Source: SKKL01 sp046543225 (GTDB lineage Bacteria; Actinomycetota; Acidimicrobiia; Acidimicrobiales; SKKL01). From it: a DNA stretch of 59,132 nt. The stretch spans positions 1 through 59,132 of the forward strand of contig JBKGZW010000001.1 in the NCBI GenBank assembly GCA_046543225.1, given 5' to 3'. Position numbers and translations under genes: made by a program. The notes beneath the pieces were generated by a model that had not been told where the DNA came from, made no database searches, and was given only the letters and a program-made list of their open reading frames with translations. This document shows, piece by piece, positions 34,345 through 43,772 of this stretch. Position 1 is the stretch's first letter, and each line of letters opens with the position of its first letter.

Positions 34345-35577
34345 ATGAAGGGCCCCAGCGATTGGACCATCGACATGGAAGCCACCCGCATCTCCCACCC
34401 GCGGATCTCGTTCGCCGCGCTCATCGCGGCGGTGCTGCTGGTCGCCGGCACCGGAACCAGTGCCGCACAGACCGCCACACCGCCCGATCCCATTCCCGTC
34501 GACGCCGTCTGTGCCAACCTCCACGAGGGGTTCGCACCGTTCGAGGACATCGAAGGCGACACCTTCGAGCTCCACATCCGTTGCCTCGCCTCGGCCGAGA
34601 TCACCGAGGGGACCGGCGCCGGGTCCGCCACCGATCCGCGTGACGCGTTCGAACCGGGCACCCCGGTCACCCGCCAGCAGATGGCCAGCTTCATCGCCAG
34701 GCTCATCGACACGGCCCACGCCCTGGCGCCCGACACCGTCACCGCACTCCCCGCCTTCGACGGCGTGTACCAGTTCCAGGACGTTCACCCTGAGTACGTG
34801 CACTTCGAGAACATCAACCGACTCGGCGCGGCAGGGCTCGTCCTCGGTGGCCCCGGATCGCTCGACCAGGACCAGTTCGGACCCTTGCTCACCGTGAACC
34901 GGGGTCAGATGGCCTCGTTCATCGACCGGGCCTACGAGTACATGGTCGGGACCCCCCTGGAAGCCGACGAGACCTACTTCACCGACGTGGCGGGCAACGT
35001 TCACGCACCGGCGATCGACGCCGTCGCCGCCAACGCCATCGCGGTGGGGTTCGGCGACGGAACGTTCGGACCCGGCGAGGCGGTCACCCGGGGTCAGATG
35101 GCGGGCTTCTTGGTCCGCACGCTCGCGACCATGCAGGCCGGCGGCGAGATCCCGGTGCTGGCCGCGCCCGCCGACACCACCACCGCCGAGGTCTGGTTCC
35201 TGCAGGGACAGGTCCTCGAGGCCGAGCATCGAACCGTCCCGGCACCCAGCCCGGCCACCGTGGCGATGGACCGCCTGGCCACCGGTCCGACCACGCCCGG
35301 GCTCGTCAGCGAGATCCCCGACGGGACCGAGGTGCTCGGCGTGACCATCAGCGACGGTGTCGCCACCGTCGACCTGTCGGCCACCTTCGAGGCAGGAGGC
35401 GGTTCGCTCTCGGCCCGGGCGAGGGTCGCACAGGTGGTGTTCACCATGACCCAGTTCGACACGGTCGACGGGGTCCTGTTCGCCATCGACGGTGACCTGC
35501 AGACCACCATCACCAGCGAAGGGATCGTCGTCACCGATCCGCTCGATCGGTCGAACTTCTCGGATCTCCTCGGTTGA
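34345..35577 (+). CDS. Secreted SLH-repeat protein with GerMN domain
   Basis: A 410-residue exported protein. After a signal peptide (FAALIAAVLLVAGTGTSAAQ) there are SLH-like modules marked by VTRQQMASFIARLI, VNRGQMASFIDRAY and ITGFGDGTF-type wording (GFGDGTFGPGEAVTRGQM), about residues 60-270, then a GerMN domain (about 280-400: GTEVLGVTISDGVATVDLS). SLH repeats often attach proteins to cell-wall polymers; GerMN is found in lipoproteins and spore proteins. ATG 34345 is weakly preceded by AGGA; ATG 34375 is an alternative. Confidence 0.82.
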   Translation: MKGPSDWTIDMEATRISHPRISFAALIAAVLLVAGTGTSAAQTATPPDPIPVDAVCANLHEGFAPFEDIEGDTFELHIRCLASAEITEGTGAGSATDPRDAFEPGTPVTRQQMASFIARLIDTAHALAPDTVTALPAFDGVYQFQDVHPEYVHFENINRLGAAGLVLGGPGSLDQDQFGPLLTVNRGQMASFIDRAYEYMVGTPLEADETYFTDVAGNVHAPAIDAVAANAIAVGFGDGTFGPGEAVTRGQMAGFLVRTLATMQAGGEIPVLAAPADTTTAEVWFLQGQVLEAEHRTVPAPSPATVAMDRLATGPTTPGLVSEIPDGTEVLGVTISDGVATVDLSATFEAGGGSLSARARVAQVVFTMTQFDTVDGVLFAIDGDLQTTITSEGIVVTDPLDRSNFSDLLG

Positions 35578-35590
35578 GGAGCGGCGCCGG

Positions 35591-38275
35591 TCAGGCTTCG
35601 CCGTAGAACTCTCGCTCGACGACCACGCGTGCGCGACGGGTGACCCGCAGGTACTCGTCGCGCAGGCGCGTCGGGCTCGTGTCGAGGGAACGAGCCAGGT
35701 GCCGCAGCGCATCGGGGTCGGGCGGCAGCGAGTCGCCCGGCCCGTTGCGGAGCAGGTGCCAGCGGTTGCGCACCCGCTCGCAGAACTCGTAGGACTCGAA
35801 CAGGATCGCCGCATCGTGGGGCGGGAGCACCCCGTCGGCCTCGAGCGCCTCGATGCCGGTCTCGGTCCCATGGGCGCGGACCTGGTGCTGGAGCTGGAGC
35901 AGCTGCACGCACAGCTCGATGTCGGCCAGCGCTCCCCGCCCGAGCTTGAGGTGAAAGCGCGGATCCTCACCGGCGGGGATCCGTTCGTTCTCCATCCGTG
36001 CCTTCACCATCCGGATCTCTCGCAGCTCGTGCTCGCTCACCGCGCTCCCCCACAGGTGCTGGTCGAGCAGGTCCGACCAGGCCTCGGCCACCTCGGGGTC
36101 GCCGGCGACGGGTCGGGCCCTCACCATGGCGAGGCGCTCCCACGGCGCCGACCAGCGCTGCCAGTAGGCGTCGAAGCCCGAGAGGCTGCGGGCCAGCGGC
36201 CCCTGACGCCCCTCGGGCCGGAGGTCGGGGTCGACCTCGTAGAGCCGCTCGGCCGGGGTGGAGCCGCCGACGAAGCGCATCAGTGCCGACGTCACCCGCT
36301 TGGCCTCTTCCTCGTCGTCGGCACCCGACCCTCCGTGGACGAACAGCAGGTCGAGGTCGCTGTGGTAGGCGAGCTCGTGGCCACCGAGGCGTCCGGCGGC
36401 CACGATGGCGAAGGGCACCGCGGCTTCGACCGCCCCCAGGGCGGCCTCGAGCGTGGCCTCGGCGATGGTGGCCAACCGTCGTCCCGATTCGGCCACCGAG
36501 GCGTCGTCGAGGATCTCGGCCACGGCCACGGCCAGGACCTGACGGTCCTTCCAGCGCCGAAGCCCACCTTGGCGGTCGGTCGGCTCGGCCCTCCAGTCGA
36601 TGGTGCGACGGGCCGATTCGGCCAGCTCCGAGCGCTCGGGGGGTGCCTCGCGGCCGATGCGGGGCAGCCGCGCCACCAGATCGGGGTCGTGGCTCACGGT
36701 GTCGCCGAGCCAGCTGCTGGTGCCCAACAGGATGCAGAGCCGCCTGGCCGTCTCGGGGGACTCCCGGAACATGGCGGTGATCCGCGAGCCCCTGGTCCGG
36801 TCGGTGACCAGGGTGCGGAGGCCGAGCAGGCCCTGGTCGGGATCGGGCGAGGTGGAGAGCCAGTCGAGGATCAGCGGCAGCATCTGGGCCATCAGCCGCG
36901 ACGTGCGGTTGAGTCCCGAGGTGAGCTCGCGGACCGCGGCCCTGGTGCGGTTGGCGTCGGTGAAGCCGAACGCGCCCAGGCGCGCCGCGGCGGTGACGGG
37001 GGTGAGCGCACCGGGGACCTCGGCGAAGGCTTCGAGCAGGGGCCGGAAGTAGAGCCGCTCGTGGATGGAGCGCACCGAGGCCCGGTACCGCTTGCGGTCC
37101 TTGTCGAGCTGCTCGCCGGCGGTGGCCTCGGGGCCGCCCCCGTAGCCCAGCACGCGGGCGATGCGGTCCAGTTCGCCCTGGTCGTCGGGCAGTGAGTGCA
37201 CCTGGCGCCCGTCGGCCAGCTGGACCGCGTGCTCGGCCCGCCGCAGGAACCGGTAGGCCTCGTCCAGGCCGCGGGCGTCATCGGCGTCGATGTAGCCGGC
37301 CCGACCGAGCTCGCGGAGGGCGGGAAGCGTGGCCTGGATCCGCAGCGCCGGATCGGCCTGGCCGTGCACGAGCTGGAGGAGCTGCACCGAGAACTCGACG
37401 TCGCGAATGCCGCCCTGACCGAGCTTGAGGTCACGCTCACCTCCGGCCCGGTTGTCGACGGTGGCCTCGGTGCGCGCCTTCATCGCCCGCACCGACCGCA
37501 GGTCGTCGGGGCCGAACGGACGGTGCCAGACGGCGTTGGTGGCCGCCTTCTCGAAGGCGTCGCCGACGCTCGGATCACCAGCGACCACCGATGCCTTCAT
37601 CAGGGCTTGGAACTCCCAGGGCTCGGCCCAGCGGTCCCAGTAGGCGAGGTACGACGCCACCGAGCGCACCAGCGCGCCGTCGCGCCCCTCCGGACGCAGC
37701 GCGGTGTCGACTCGGTAGCAGCGAGCGGCGGTCTCCACGACCCGTCGGGCGGACCTCGCCAGCCGGGTGCCGTCCCCTTCGCCCACGAACATGAGGTCGA
37801 TGTCGCTCGCGTAGTTGAGCTCGTGGGCGCCGAGCTTGCCCATGCCGACCACCGCCAGCCCTTCGGCGCCGACCAGCTCGACGGCGGTGTCGAGCACCCA
37901 TCCCGCCAGATCGGACAGGGAGGCGGTGGTCTCGACCAGGTCGGCTACCCCGAGCAGGTCGCGGGCGGCCAGGTGCAACATGGTGCGGCGTTGCTCCCGC
38001 AACAGGGTCGATGGGTCCGCGGGCAGCGGATCCCACCGATCGGGCGCCTGGTCGATGGCGCCCAGCACCTCGAGCGCGCCCTCGTCGGCGACGAGCAGCT
38101 CGGTCAGCATCCGGCTGGCCCGCACCACTGTGACGAGGGCCACGGCGAGCGACGGGTCAGCTGCGACGCGATCGCGCGAGGTGGGTCGGCCGTCCAGGAT
38201 CCGGTCGATGGCGCCGGTGACCCAGCCCGGGAGCGGGCCCAGGTCGGTGACGGTGTCCGGAAGGTCCACGCCCAC
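35591..38275 (-). CDS. glnE: Glutamine synthetase adenylyltransferase/adenylyl-removing enzyme
   Basis: An 894-residue GlnE with two nucleotidyltransferase domains: N-terminal GMGKLGAHELNYASDIDLMF and C-terminal GRLGGHELAYHSDLDLLFV, each keeping the GxDxD metal motif, plus GGIRDVEFSVQLLQL and GALADIELCVQLLQL helices. It adenylylates GSI-beta (14451-15875) at tyrosine. Somewhat shorter than the 950-1000 residues common in relatives. GTG start. It is transcribed divergently from nadE, 48 bases away. Confidence 0.96.
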   Translation of the reverse strand: MGVDLPDTVTDLGPLPGWVTGAIDRILDGRPTSRDRVAADPSLAVALVTVVRASRMLTELLVADEGALEVLGAIDQAPDRWDPLPADPSTLLREQRRTMLHLAARDLLGVADLVETTASLSDLAGWVLDTAVELVGAEGLAVVGMGKLGAHELNYASDIDLMFVGEGDGTRLARSARRVVETAARCYRVDTALRPEGRDGALVRSVASYLAYWDRWAEPWEFQALMKASVVAGDPSVGDAFEKAATNAVWHRPFGPDDLRSVRAMKARTEATVDNRAGGERDLKLGQGGIRDVEFSVQLLQLVHGQADPALRIQATLPALRELGRAGYIDADDARGLDEAYRFLRRAEHAVQLADGRQVHSLPDDQGELDRIARVLGYGGGPEATAGEQLDKDRKRYRASVRSIHERLYFRPLLEAFAEVPGALTPVTAAARLGAFGFTDANRTRAAVRELTSGLNRTSRLMAQMLPLILDWLSTSPDPDQGLLGLRTLVTDRTRGSRITAMFRESPETARRLCILLGTSSWLGDTVSHDPDLVARLPRIGREAPPERSELAESARRTIDWRAEPTDRQGGLRRWKDRQVLAVAVAEILDDASVAESGRRLATIAEATLEAALGAVEAAVPFAIVAAGRLGGHELAYHSDLDLLFVHGGSGADDEEEAKRVTSALMRFVGGSTPAERLYEVDPDLRPEGRQGPLARSLSGFDAYWQRWSAPWERLAMVRARPVAGDPEVAEAWSDLLDQHLWGSAVSEHELREIRMVKARMENERIPAGEDPRFHLKLGRGALADIELCVQLLQLQHQVRAHGTETGIEALEADGVLPPHDAAILFESYEFCERVRNRWHLLRNGPGDSLPPDPDALRHLARSLDTSPTRLRDEYLRVTRRARVVVEREFYGEA

Positions 38276-38323
38276 ACGGTAGGCCCACCTCGCCCGGGGA
38301 GGATCGGCCGGTAGGCTGCGGCG

Positions 38324-40033
38324 GTGACCCGCCTACGCATCGCGGCCTGCCAGATCGACGCCGTCGTCGGTGATCTCGACGGCAACGTCGAGCGCATCCT
38401 CGCCGCGCTGGGCGAGGCCGAGGAGGCCGGCGCCGACCTGGCGGTGTTCCCCGAGCTGGCCATCACCGGCTACCCACCCGACGACCTGTTGCTGAAGCCC
38501 GGCTTCATCGCCGACAACCTGGCCGCACTGGAACGGGTTGCTGGGGCCACGGGCCGGTGCACGGCCGTGGTCGGCTTCGTCGACGCGGGGCGCGACCTGG
38601 CCAACGCGGCCGCGGTGTGCGCCGATGGCCGGGTGATCGGTGTCTACCGCAAACGTCTGCTGCCCAACTACTCGGTCTTCGACGAGCAGCGGTACTTCGT
38701 CGCCCGATCCACCCCGCCGGACCTCTACGAGATCGCCGGGGTGCGGGTGGGGGTGTCCATCTGCGAGGACGGCTGGGCACCGAACGGGGCCATCGGCGAG
38801 GCCGCGGCCGGGGGCGCCGATCTGGTGGTCAACATCAACGCCTCCCCGTTCCACGCCGGCAAGCAGGCCGAGCGCGAGGCCATGTTCGGCACCCGCGCCT
38901 CCGACGCGGCCTGCCCCGTGGTCTATGTGAACATGGTCGGCGGCCAGGACGAGCTGGTCTTCGACGGGGCGTCGTTCGTCGTGGGACCCGACAGCCACCT
39001 GGTGGCCAGGGCCCCGCAGTTCGTCGAGCACACCATGATCGTCGACCTCGAGGTGCTCCCGGCGTTCCGGAACCGGCTCCTCGACGCCCGCGACCGGCCG
39101 AGCGCGCCTCCGTTGCCGGTGGTCGGCATCAGCAGCGAGCGCGTGGGGTACGAGCCGCTCCCGCTGCCCCCGCTCGCGCCCCTGCTCGATCCCGTCGACG
39201 AGACCTATGAGGCCATCGTGGTCGGCACCCGCGACTACGTCCGCAAGAACGGGTTCACCGACGTCGTCGTCGGGCTGTCGGGCGGCATCGACTCCGCTCT
39301 GGTGGCCACGATCGCCGCCGATGCGCTCGGCCCCGAGCACGTGCACGGTCTGCTCATGCCGTCGCGCTACTCGAGCGACCACTCGCTCATCGACGCCAAG
39401 GCTCTCAGCGAGAACCTCGGGATCGAGCATCGGACCATCAGCATCGAGCCCGCCCACGACGCCTTCCTCGACATGCTCGCTCCGTCCTTCGCCGGGCTGG
39501 CCCCCGACGTCACCGAGGAGAACGTGCAGTCCCGCATCCGTGGCGTCACCCTCATGGCCCTGTCGAACAAGTTCGGTTGGATGGTGCTCACGACCGGCAA
39601 CAAGACCGAGAGCGCGGTCGGCTACACCACCCTCTATGGCGACACCGCGGGTGGGTTCGCCGTCATCAAGGACGTGCCCAAGATGATGGTCTACGCGCTC
39701 TGCCGCCGGCGCAACGAGCGGGCCGGGCGCGAGCTGGTCCCCGAGTCGATCCTCACCAAGGCGCCGTCGGCCGAGCTCCGCCCCGACCAGGTCGACCAGC
39801 AGAGCCTGCCGCCCTACCCGCTGCTCGACCAGATCGTCGAGCACTACGTCGAACACGACAACACCGCCGCCGAGATCGTCGCCATGGGGTTCGAGCCGGA
39901 CATGGTCGACCGCATCGTCCGCCTCGTCGACCTCGCCGAGTACAAGCGCCGTCAGAGTCCCCCGGGTGTGCGGGTCACCCGCAAGGCGTTCGGCAAGGAT
40001 CGCCGGCTGCCGATCACCAACCGGTACCGCTGA
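38324..40033 (+). CDS. nadE: Glutamine-dependent NAD+ synthetase
   Basis: A 569-residue two-domain enzyme. The N-terminal nitrilase-like glutaminase has its Glu in FPELAITGY, Lys in YRKRLLPNY and Cys in GVSICEDGW; the C-terminal synthetase has the PP-loop GLSGGIDSALVA and GNKTESAVGYTTLYGD. It uses glutamine, fitting the nitrogen genes around it. GTG start; TAGGCT at 38312-38317 lies 6 bases upstream, indicating a leaderless transcript. Confidence 0.96.
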   Translation: MTRLRIAACQIDAVVGDLDGNVERILAALGEAEEAGADLAVFPELAITGYPPDDLLLKPGFIADNLAALERVAGATGRCTAVVGFVDAGRDLANAAAVCADGRVIGVYRKRLLPNYSVFDEQRYFVARSTPPDLYEIAGVRVGVSICEDGWAPNGAIGEAAAGGADLVVNINASPFHAGKQAEREAMFGTRASDAACPVVYVNMVGGQDELVFDGASFVVGPDSHLVARAPQFVEHTMIVDLEVLPAFRNRLLDARDRPSAPPLPVVGISSERVGYEPLPLPPLAPLLDPVDETYEAIVVGTRDYVRKNGFTDVVVGLSGGIDSALVATIAADALGPEHVHGLLMPSRYSSDHSLIDAKALSENLGIEHRTISIEPAHDAFLDMLAPSFAGLAPDVTEENVQSRIRGVTLMALSNKFGWMVLTTGNKTESAVGYTTLYGDTAGGFAVIKDVPKMMVYALCRRRNERAGRELVPESILTKAPSAELRPDQVDQQSLPPYPLLDQIVEHYVEHDNTAAEIVAMGFEPDMVDRIVRLVDLAEYKRRQSPPGVRVTRKAFGKDRRLPITNRYR

Positions 40034-40037
40034 GGCC

Positions 40038-41519
40038 TCACCCGGGCGGCAGGTCCTCGATCGCCGCCACGGCGGCGTCGCGTGCCGCGTCCCGGCCCGC
40101 CACGGTGTCGACCGGCGTCGCCTCTGGCCAGGGATCGGCGACCTCCTCCAGTCGTGCGGCGATGGTGGCATCGGCGTCGGAGGCGTCGCCACCACGGTCG
40201 CCTCGCGCTCGTAGCCGGTCGGCGGCCACGTCGGTGGGGGCGACACAGCGCAGCTCCACCAGGTCGGCAGCGGTCGCGTCGGCGACACGGCGGGCCGCGG
40301 CCCGGTGCCGCTCGTCGCTCCAGGAGGCGTCGATGACCACCGTCTCGCCCATGCCGAGGGCGGTGGCGGCTCGGTCTGCCAGCTCCTCGTAGGTCGCCTC
40401 GGTCACGGCCGGCCGGTAGATCCCCTCGCCGAAGGGAGCGGCCGCAGGCTCGTCGGGGGACCGTCCGGCCAGCTGCTTGCGGACCACGTCCGAGCGCAGG
40501 ACGACCGCGCCCAGCGCGTCGTGCAGCCCGGCAGCGAGGGTGGACTTGCCGGTGCCGGGGAGTCCACCGACCAGGACGAGGCGGACCCGGGCGGACTCGA
40601 GGTGGCGGCGGGCGAGGTCGAGCAGCGCGGCGGACTTCTCCGCCGACCCGGCGACGCCCTGGTCGGCCCGGATGGCGGCCACCTTGGCCCGCACCTGGGC
40701 TCGGTAGGCGATGTGGTGGTGGGCCAGCGATGCCGGCCAGGAGTCACCGCTGTGCTCGCGGTAGGCATCGAGGAAGGTGTCGGCGAGGTCGGCGCGGCCG
40801 AGCCGCTCGAGGTCCATGGCCAGGAAGGCCACATCGGCGAGGGCGTCGTCGAGACGCAGCGCGTCGTCGAACTCGAGGCAGTCCAGTACCCGCGGACCGT
40901 CGTCGAGGACGAAGATGTCGTCGGCGAGCAGGTCACCGTGTCCGTCACAGGCGCGCCCGTCGGCGATCCGCTGCTCGAACAGCGGTCTGCGGCCCGAGAG
41001 GTAGCGGTGGGCCAGCGCATCGACGGCGTGGATCTCCTCGGCGGTCACGTAGCGTCCCGCGAACGCCTCCAGGCCGGCGGTGTTGGACGACCACCGGGAG
41101 GCGAGGGCGTCGGGCCCGGCCGCCGCGTCCGCCTCGGGACCACGCTCGGCGGCGGCGTGGAACTCGGCGAGGCGTCGCGCGAGCCGGTCGAGGTCCTCGT
41201 CGAGCTCGACGTCGGTGCCAACCAAGGTGGACAACCGCCGGTCCTCGGGCATGCGCCGCATGACCACCAGGTGGTCCGACAGCTCACCCGAGGGCCCGAC
41301 GACGTCGGCCACCCCCAGGTACACGTCCGGGGAGAGTCGCCGGTTGAGCTCGACCTCGCGGTGGCAGGCGTGGTGGCGGGCCTCGCGGGTCGTGAAGTCG
41401 AGGAAGCCGAGGTCGACCGGCTTCTTGAGCTTGTAGGCCCGGTCGCCGACGAAGAACACGAGTCCCGAGTGGGTCTCGGCCACGCCCGGCGGACCGTCGT
41501 TCACCTCGTCGGTGCCCAT
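40038..41519 (-). CDS. Fusion of aminoglycoside-phosphotransferase-like kinase and P-loop kinase
   Basis: A 493-residue protein. The N-terminal half is an APH-like kinase fold (AYKLKKPVDLGFLDF, the HGDLLADDIFVLDDG catalytic loop and LEFDDALRLDDALAD), while the C-terminal half has GGLPGTGKSTLAAGL and resembles gluconate-kinase-type small P-loop kinases (VVIDASWSDERHR). Such two-headed proteins are common in actinobacteria and proteobacteria; natural substrates are unknown and resistance is not implied. ATG at 41519 lacks an obvious SD, so the exact start is uncertain. Confidence 0.82.
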   Translation of the reverse strand: MGTDEVNDGPPGVAETHSGLVFFVGDRAYKLKKPVDLGFLDFTTREARHHACHREVELNRRLSPDVYLGVADVVGPSGELSDHLVVMRRMPEDRRLSTLVGTDVELDEDLDRLARRLAEFHAAAERGPEADAAAGPDALASRWSSNTAGLEAFAGRYVTAEEIHAVDALAHRYLSGRRPLFEQRIADGRACDGHGDLLADDIFVLDDGPRVLDCLEFDDALRLDDALADVAFLAMDLERLGRADLADTFLDAYREHSGDSWPASLAHHHIAYRAQVRAKVAAIRADQGVAGSAEKSAALLDLARRHLESARVRLVLVGGLPGTGKSTLAAGLHDALGAVVLRSDVVRKQLAGRSPDEPAAAPFGEGIYRPAVTEATYEELADRAATALGMGETVVIDASWSDERHRAAARRVADATAADLVELRCVAPTDVAADRLRARGDRGGDASDADATIAARLEEVADPWPEATPVDTVAGRDAARDAAVAAIEDLPPG

Positions 41520-41654
41520 GCCGCCAGCATGCCACTCCCCGTTGCGGTCCCGACACGGGCCGAGGTGGGTCGGATGCACCGTGCCGTCCCATGTCGTACG
41601 CTGTACAGGCGCGCCGCGCCGATCGAGTGTGGCCGGAGGGGAGAAGCAGAACCG

Positions 41655-42317
41655 ATGCCAGAGCCGTCAACACCGCGACCGGCGTTCGCTCCGTGGGACC
41701 GCCGCGAGCTGCCGGGTTCGTTCACCGTCGAGGAGTCGGCGAAGCGGGCAGGCCACTACAAGTGGATCGAGATGAGGCTGTTCGAAGCGCTCGGAGGGTG
41801 GGTGGCCACCGTGCCCGAGCTCGACGTCAAGATGCGCCTCGGCACCCACTGCTACCACCACGCCTGGCACGCCGAGCTGTGGCACAAGCGACTTCCCGAG
41901 CTGCGCGAGATGAACCCCGACCGGCTCACCGAGCCGCCCAACGACGACATGGTCCGCTTCGTCGACGCGCTCACCGAACCCGAGGCTCCCGAGCTCACCC
42001 TCGAGAAGCTCGTCGGCGTCTACCGGGTGCTGATCCCGCACAAGATCGCGGCCTACACCTATCACCTGAACAACACCAGCACGATCACCGACGCGCCCAC
42101 GATCCGGTCGATCAGATTCATCCTGCAGGACGAGTTCGACGACTGGCGCGACGGCGAGATGATGATCCAGTCGCTCATCGCCACGCCCGAGGACGTGCAG
42201 CGGGCGGCCGACCGCCAGCGCGACCTCGAGACCATCATGGTCGCAGCCGGCGGGATCTGCGGCCCCGGAACCATCGGCAGCACCGAGATCGACGACCACC
42301 AGGAGGTGTCGGCATGA
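41655..42317 (+). CDS. Ferritin-like protein A of a three-gene operon
   Basis: A 220-residue all-helical protein. Putative iron ligands are Glu39 in KWIEMRLFEAL, Glu74/His77 in HHAWHAELWHKRL and Asp159/Glu160 in LQDEFDDWRDGE; the set is less complete than in protein B. His-rich helix CYHHAWHAELWH is striking. No signal peptide. Its stop overlaps the start of protein B (ATGA). Substrate unknown; a ferritin-like oxidase or oxygenase subunit is plausible. Confidence 0.7.
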   Translation: MPEPSTPRPAFAPWDRRELPGSFTVEESAKRAGHYKWIEMRLFEALGGWVATVPELDVKMRLGTHCYHHAWHAELWHKRLPELREMNPDRLTEPPNDDMVRFVDALTEPEAPELTLEKLVGVYRVLIPHKIAAYTYHLNNTSTITDAPTIRSIRFILQDEFDDWRDGEMMIQSLIATPEDVQRAADRQRDLETIMVAAGGICGPGTIGSTEIDDHQEVSA

Positions 42318-43141
42318 GGAAGAGCTTCCCGCCCGAGGATCTGGCCCGCGACTCCCGCTTCTCGCGGGTCAACCGCATGGAACAGATCTCCGATCCGCGC
42401 GCCGCCAGCGGGGCCTCGCGTGGCCGTCCCAACGCGCGGCTCACCCCCGAGCGGCCCGAGGCCGCCGACGCCGCCCGCAGCCTGATGCACGGCATCTTCG
42501 TCGGCGAGATCCAGGCGCTCGAGGGTGCTGGCCGTACCTGCTGGGACTTCGAGACCGGCAGCGAGGGTGCCCCGTTCGCGCTCAAGCTCGACATGGCCCG
42601 CCAGTGCTGGGACGAGGCCCGCCACTGCGAGATCTCGGTGAAGCTCTCCGAGCACATGGGCACCGAGATCGGCGAGTTCGGCGAGTCGGCGTTCCTCTAC
42701 GAGGCCGCGTGCAACCCCGACCCGGTGCTGCGCCTCACCGGGGTCAACCGGGCGCTGGAGGGCCTCGCCATCGATGTGTTCAACACCATGAAGGAGTTCG
42801 GTGACCTCTCGGGCGACCCGGTGCTCGAGTTCTGCGAGGACTGGATGCTCGCCGACGAGGTGACCCATGTGAAGATGGGGTCGGACTGGTTGCGCAAGCT
42901 CACCGAGTCCGATCCCGAGCGGCGCGCCAACGCCCTCGAGTTCCAGCGCGTGGTCGACAAGCTGTTCAGCTTCGGCGGCTTCCGCGGCGAGGACGACGAG
43001 AGCCCCATCAAGCTGGCCCGTCGCTTCCGCGAGCTCGCCGGGTTCCAGGACGAGGAGATCGACGAGATCGCCGAGGTCTCACTCGAGGCCCGGGCCGAGG
43101 CCAAGGCCATGCGGGCCGGAGCGGGCGCGGGCGCCGAGTGA
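42314..43141 (+). CDS. Ferritin-like diiron protein B
   Basis: A 275-residue protein with a full carboxylate-bridged diiron pattern: Glu65 (FVGEIQALEG), Glu101-x2-His104 (CWDEARHCEI), Glu149 (RALEGLAIDVF) and Glu182-x2-His185 (ADEVTHVKMG). This E, ExxH, E, ExxH spacing is that of ferritin-like oxidases and oxygenases. The N-terminal 45 residues are basic and probably flexible. It is sandwiched by 4-base overlaps between proteins A and C. Confidence 0.75.
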   Translation: MRKSFPPEDLARDSRFSRVNRMEQISDPRAASGASRGRPNARLTPERPEAADAARSLMHGIFVGEIQALEGAGRTCWDFETGSEGAPFALKLDMARQCWDEARHCEISVKLSEHMGTEIGEFGESAFLYEAACNPDPVLRLTGVNRALEGLAIDVFNTMKEFGDLSGDPVLEFCEDWMLADEVTHVKMGSDWLRKLTESDPERRANALEFQRVVDKLFSFGGFRGEDDESPIKLARRFRELAGFQDEEIDEIAEVSLEARAEAKAMRAGAGAGAE

Positions 43142-43698
43142 CCGTGGCCAGCCTCGAGATCACCCCCACCAGCTTCGAGAACGTCTTCTTCGAGGTCGAC
43201 CAGATCGACGCCGTGGCGCGACGGCTCATCGACCAGATCGGTCTGGAGGCCGACGTGCGCATCGAGGTGGACGAGTCCACGCCGCTGGCCAAGGTGCGGC
43301 TCACCTCGCTCGACCCGGTGGTGCTCGCCGTCGAGAGCGGCGCGCTCGAGGACAACCGGCGGCCCCGACAGTTCGGCGACACCCAGGCGGCCGACGCGCT
43401 CGGCCGAGCCCTCCTGAAGGTCGCCGATCGTCTCGATCCGTCCTTCGGGGCACCCCCGCTCGACGAGCAGCCGGCACTGCCGCACGCGGTGGCCTGGGAC
43501 ACCTACGCCGTCGGTCGTCTCACCCGCCTCGGCTACCCTCCCCAACGCCAGCGGCGGGTCTACGCCTTCGAGCTGCGCCACGGGTTCACCGATGCCGCGC
43601 TCGCGGCCTTCGAGCGGCTCTGGACCGCCGAGGCGCTCACCTGGTCCGACATCGTCGCCATCAGCGACGAGACCCGCTCGGTCATCGACGCCGCCTGA
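43138..43698 (+). CDS. Unknown protein C of the ferritin-like operon
   Basis: A 186-residue soluble protein with a mixed alpha/beta look, e.g. FFEVDQIDAVARRLIDQIGL, VRIEVDESTPLAKVRLTSL and RVYAFELRHGFTDAALAAFERLW. GTG start overlaps the protein B stop. No recognised domain; the tight coupling says it serves the same process, perhaps as an assembly or regulatory partner. Confidence 0.7.
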   Translation: MTVASLEITPTSFENVFFEVDQIDAVARRLIDQIGLEADVRIEVDESTPLAKVRLTSLDPVVLAVESGALEDNRRPRQFGDTQAADALGRALLKVADRLDPSFGAPPLDEQPALPHAVAWDTYAVGRLTRLGYPPQRQRRVYAFELRHGFTDAALAAFERLWTAEALTWSDIVAISDETRSVIDAA

Positions 43699-43772
43699 AC
43701 CCCAGGGGTTCGGTCCGCGGCCCCGGCGGGTAGGTCACCCACCGAGCCCGGAGACGACGTCGAGGAGCAGGG

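Noticed and set aside
35492..37195. Plus-strand frame of 567 codons opposite glnE
   Set aside because: Antisense shadow of glnE; no recognisable motif and no credible start signal.
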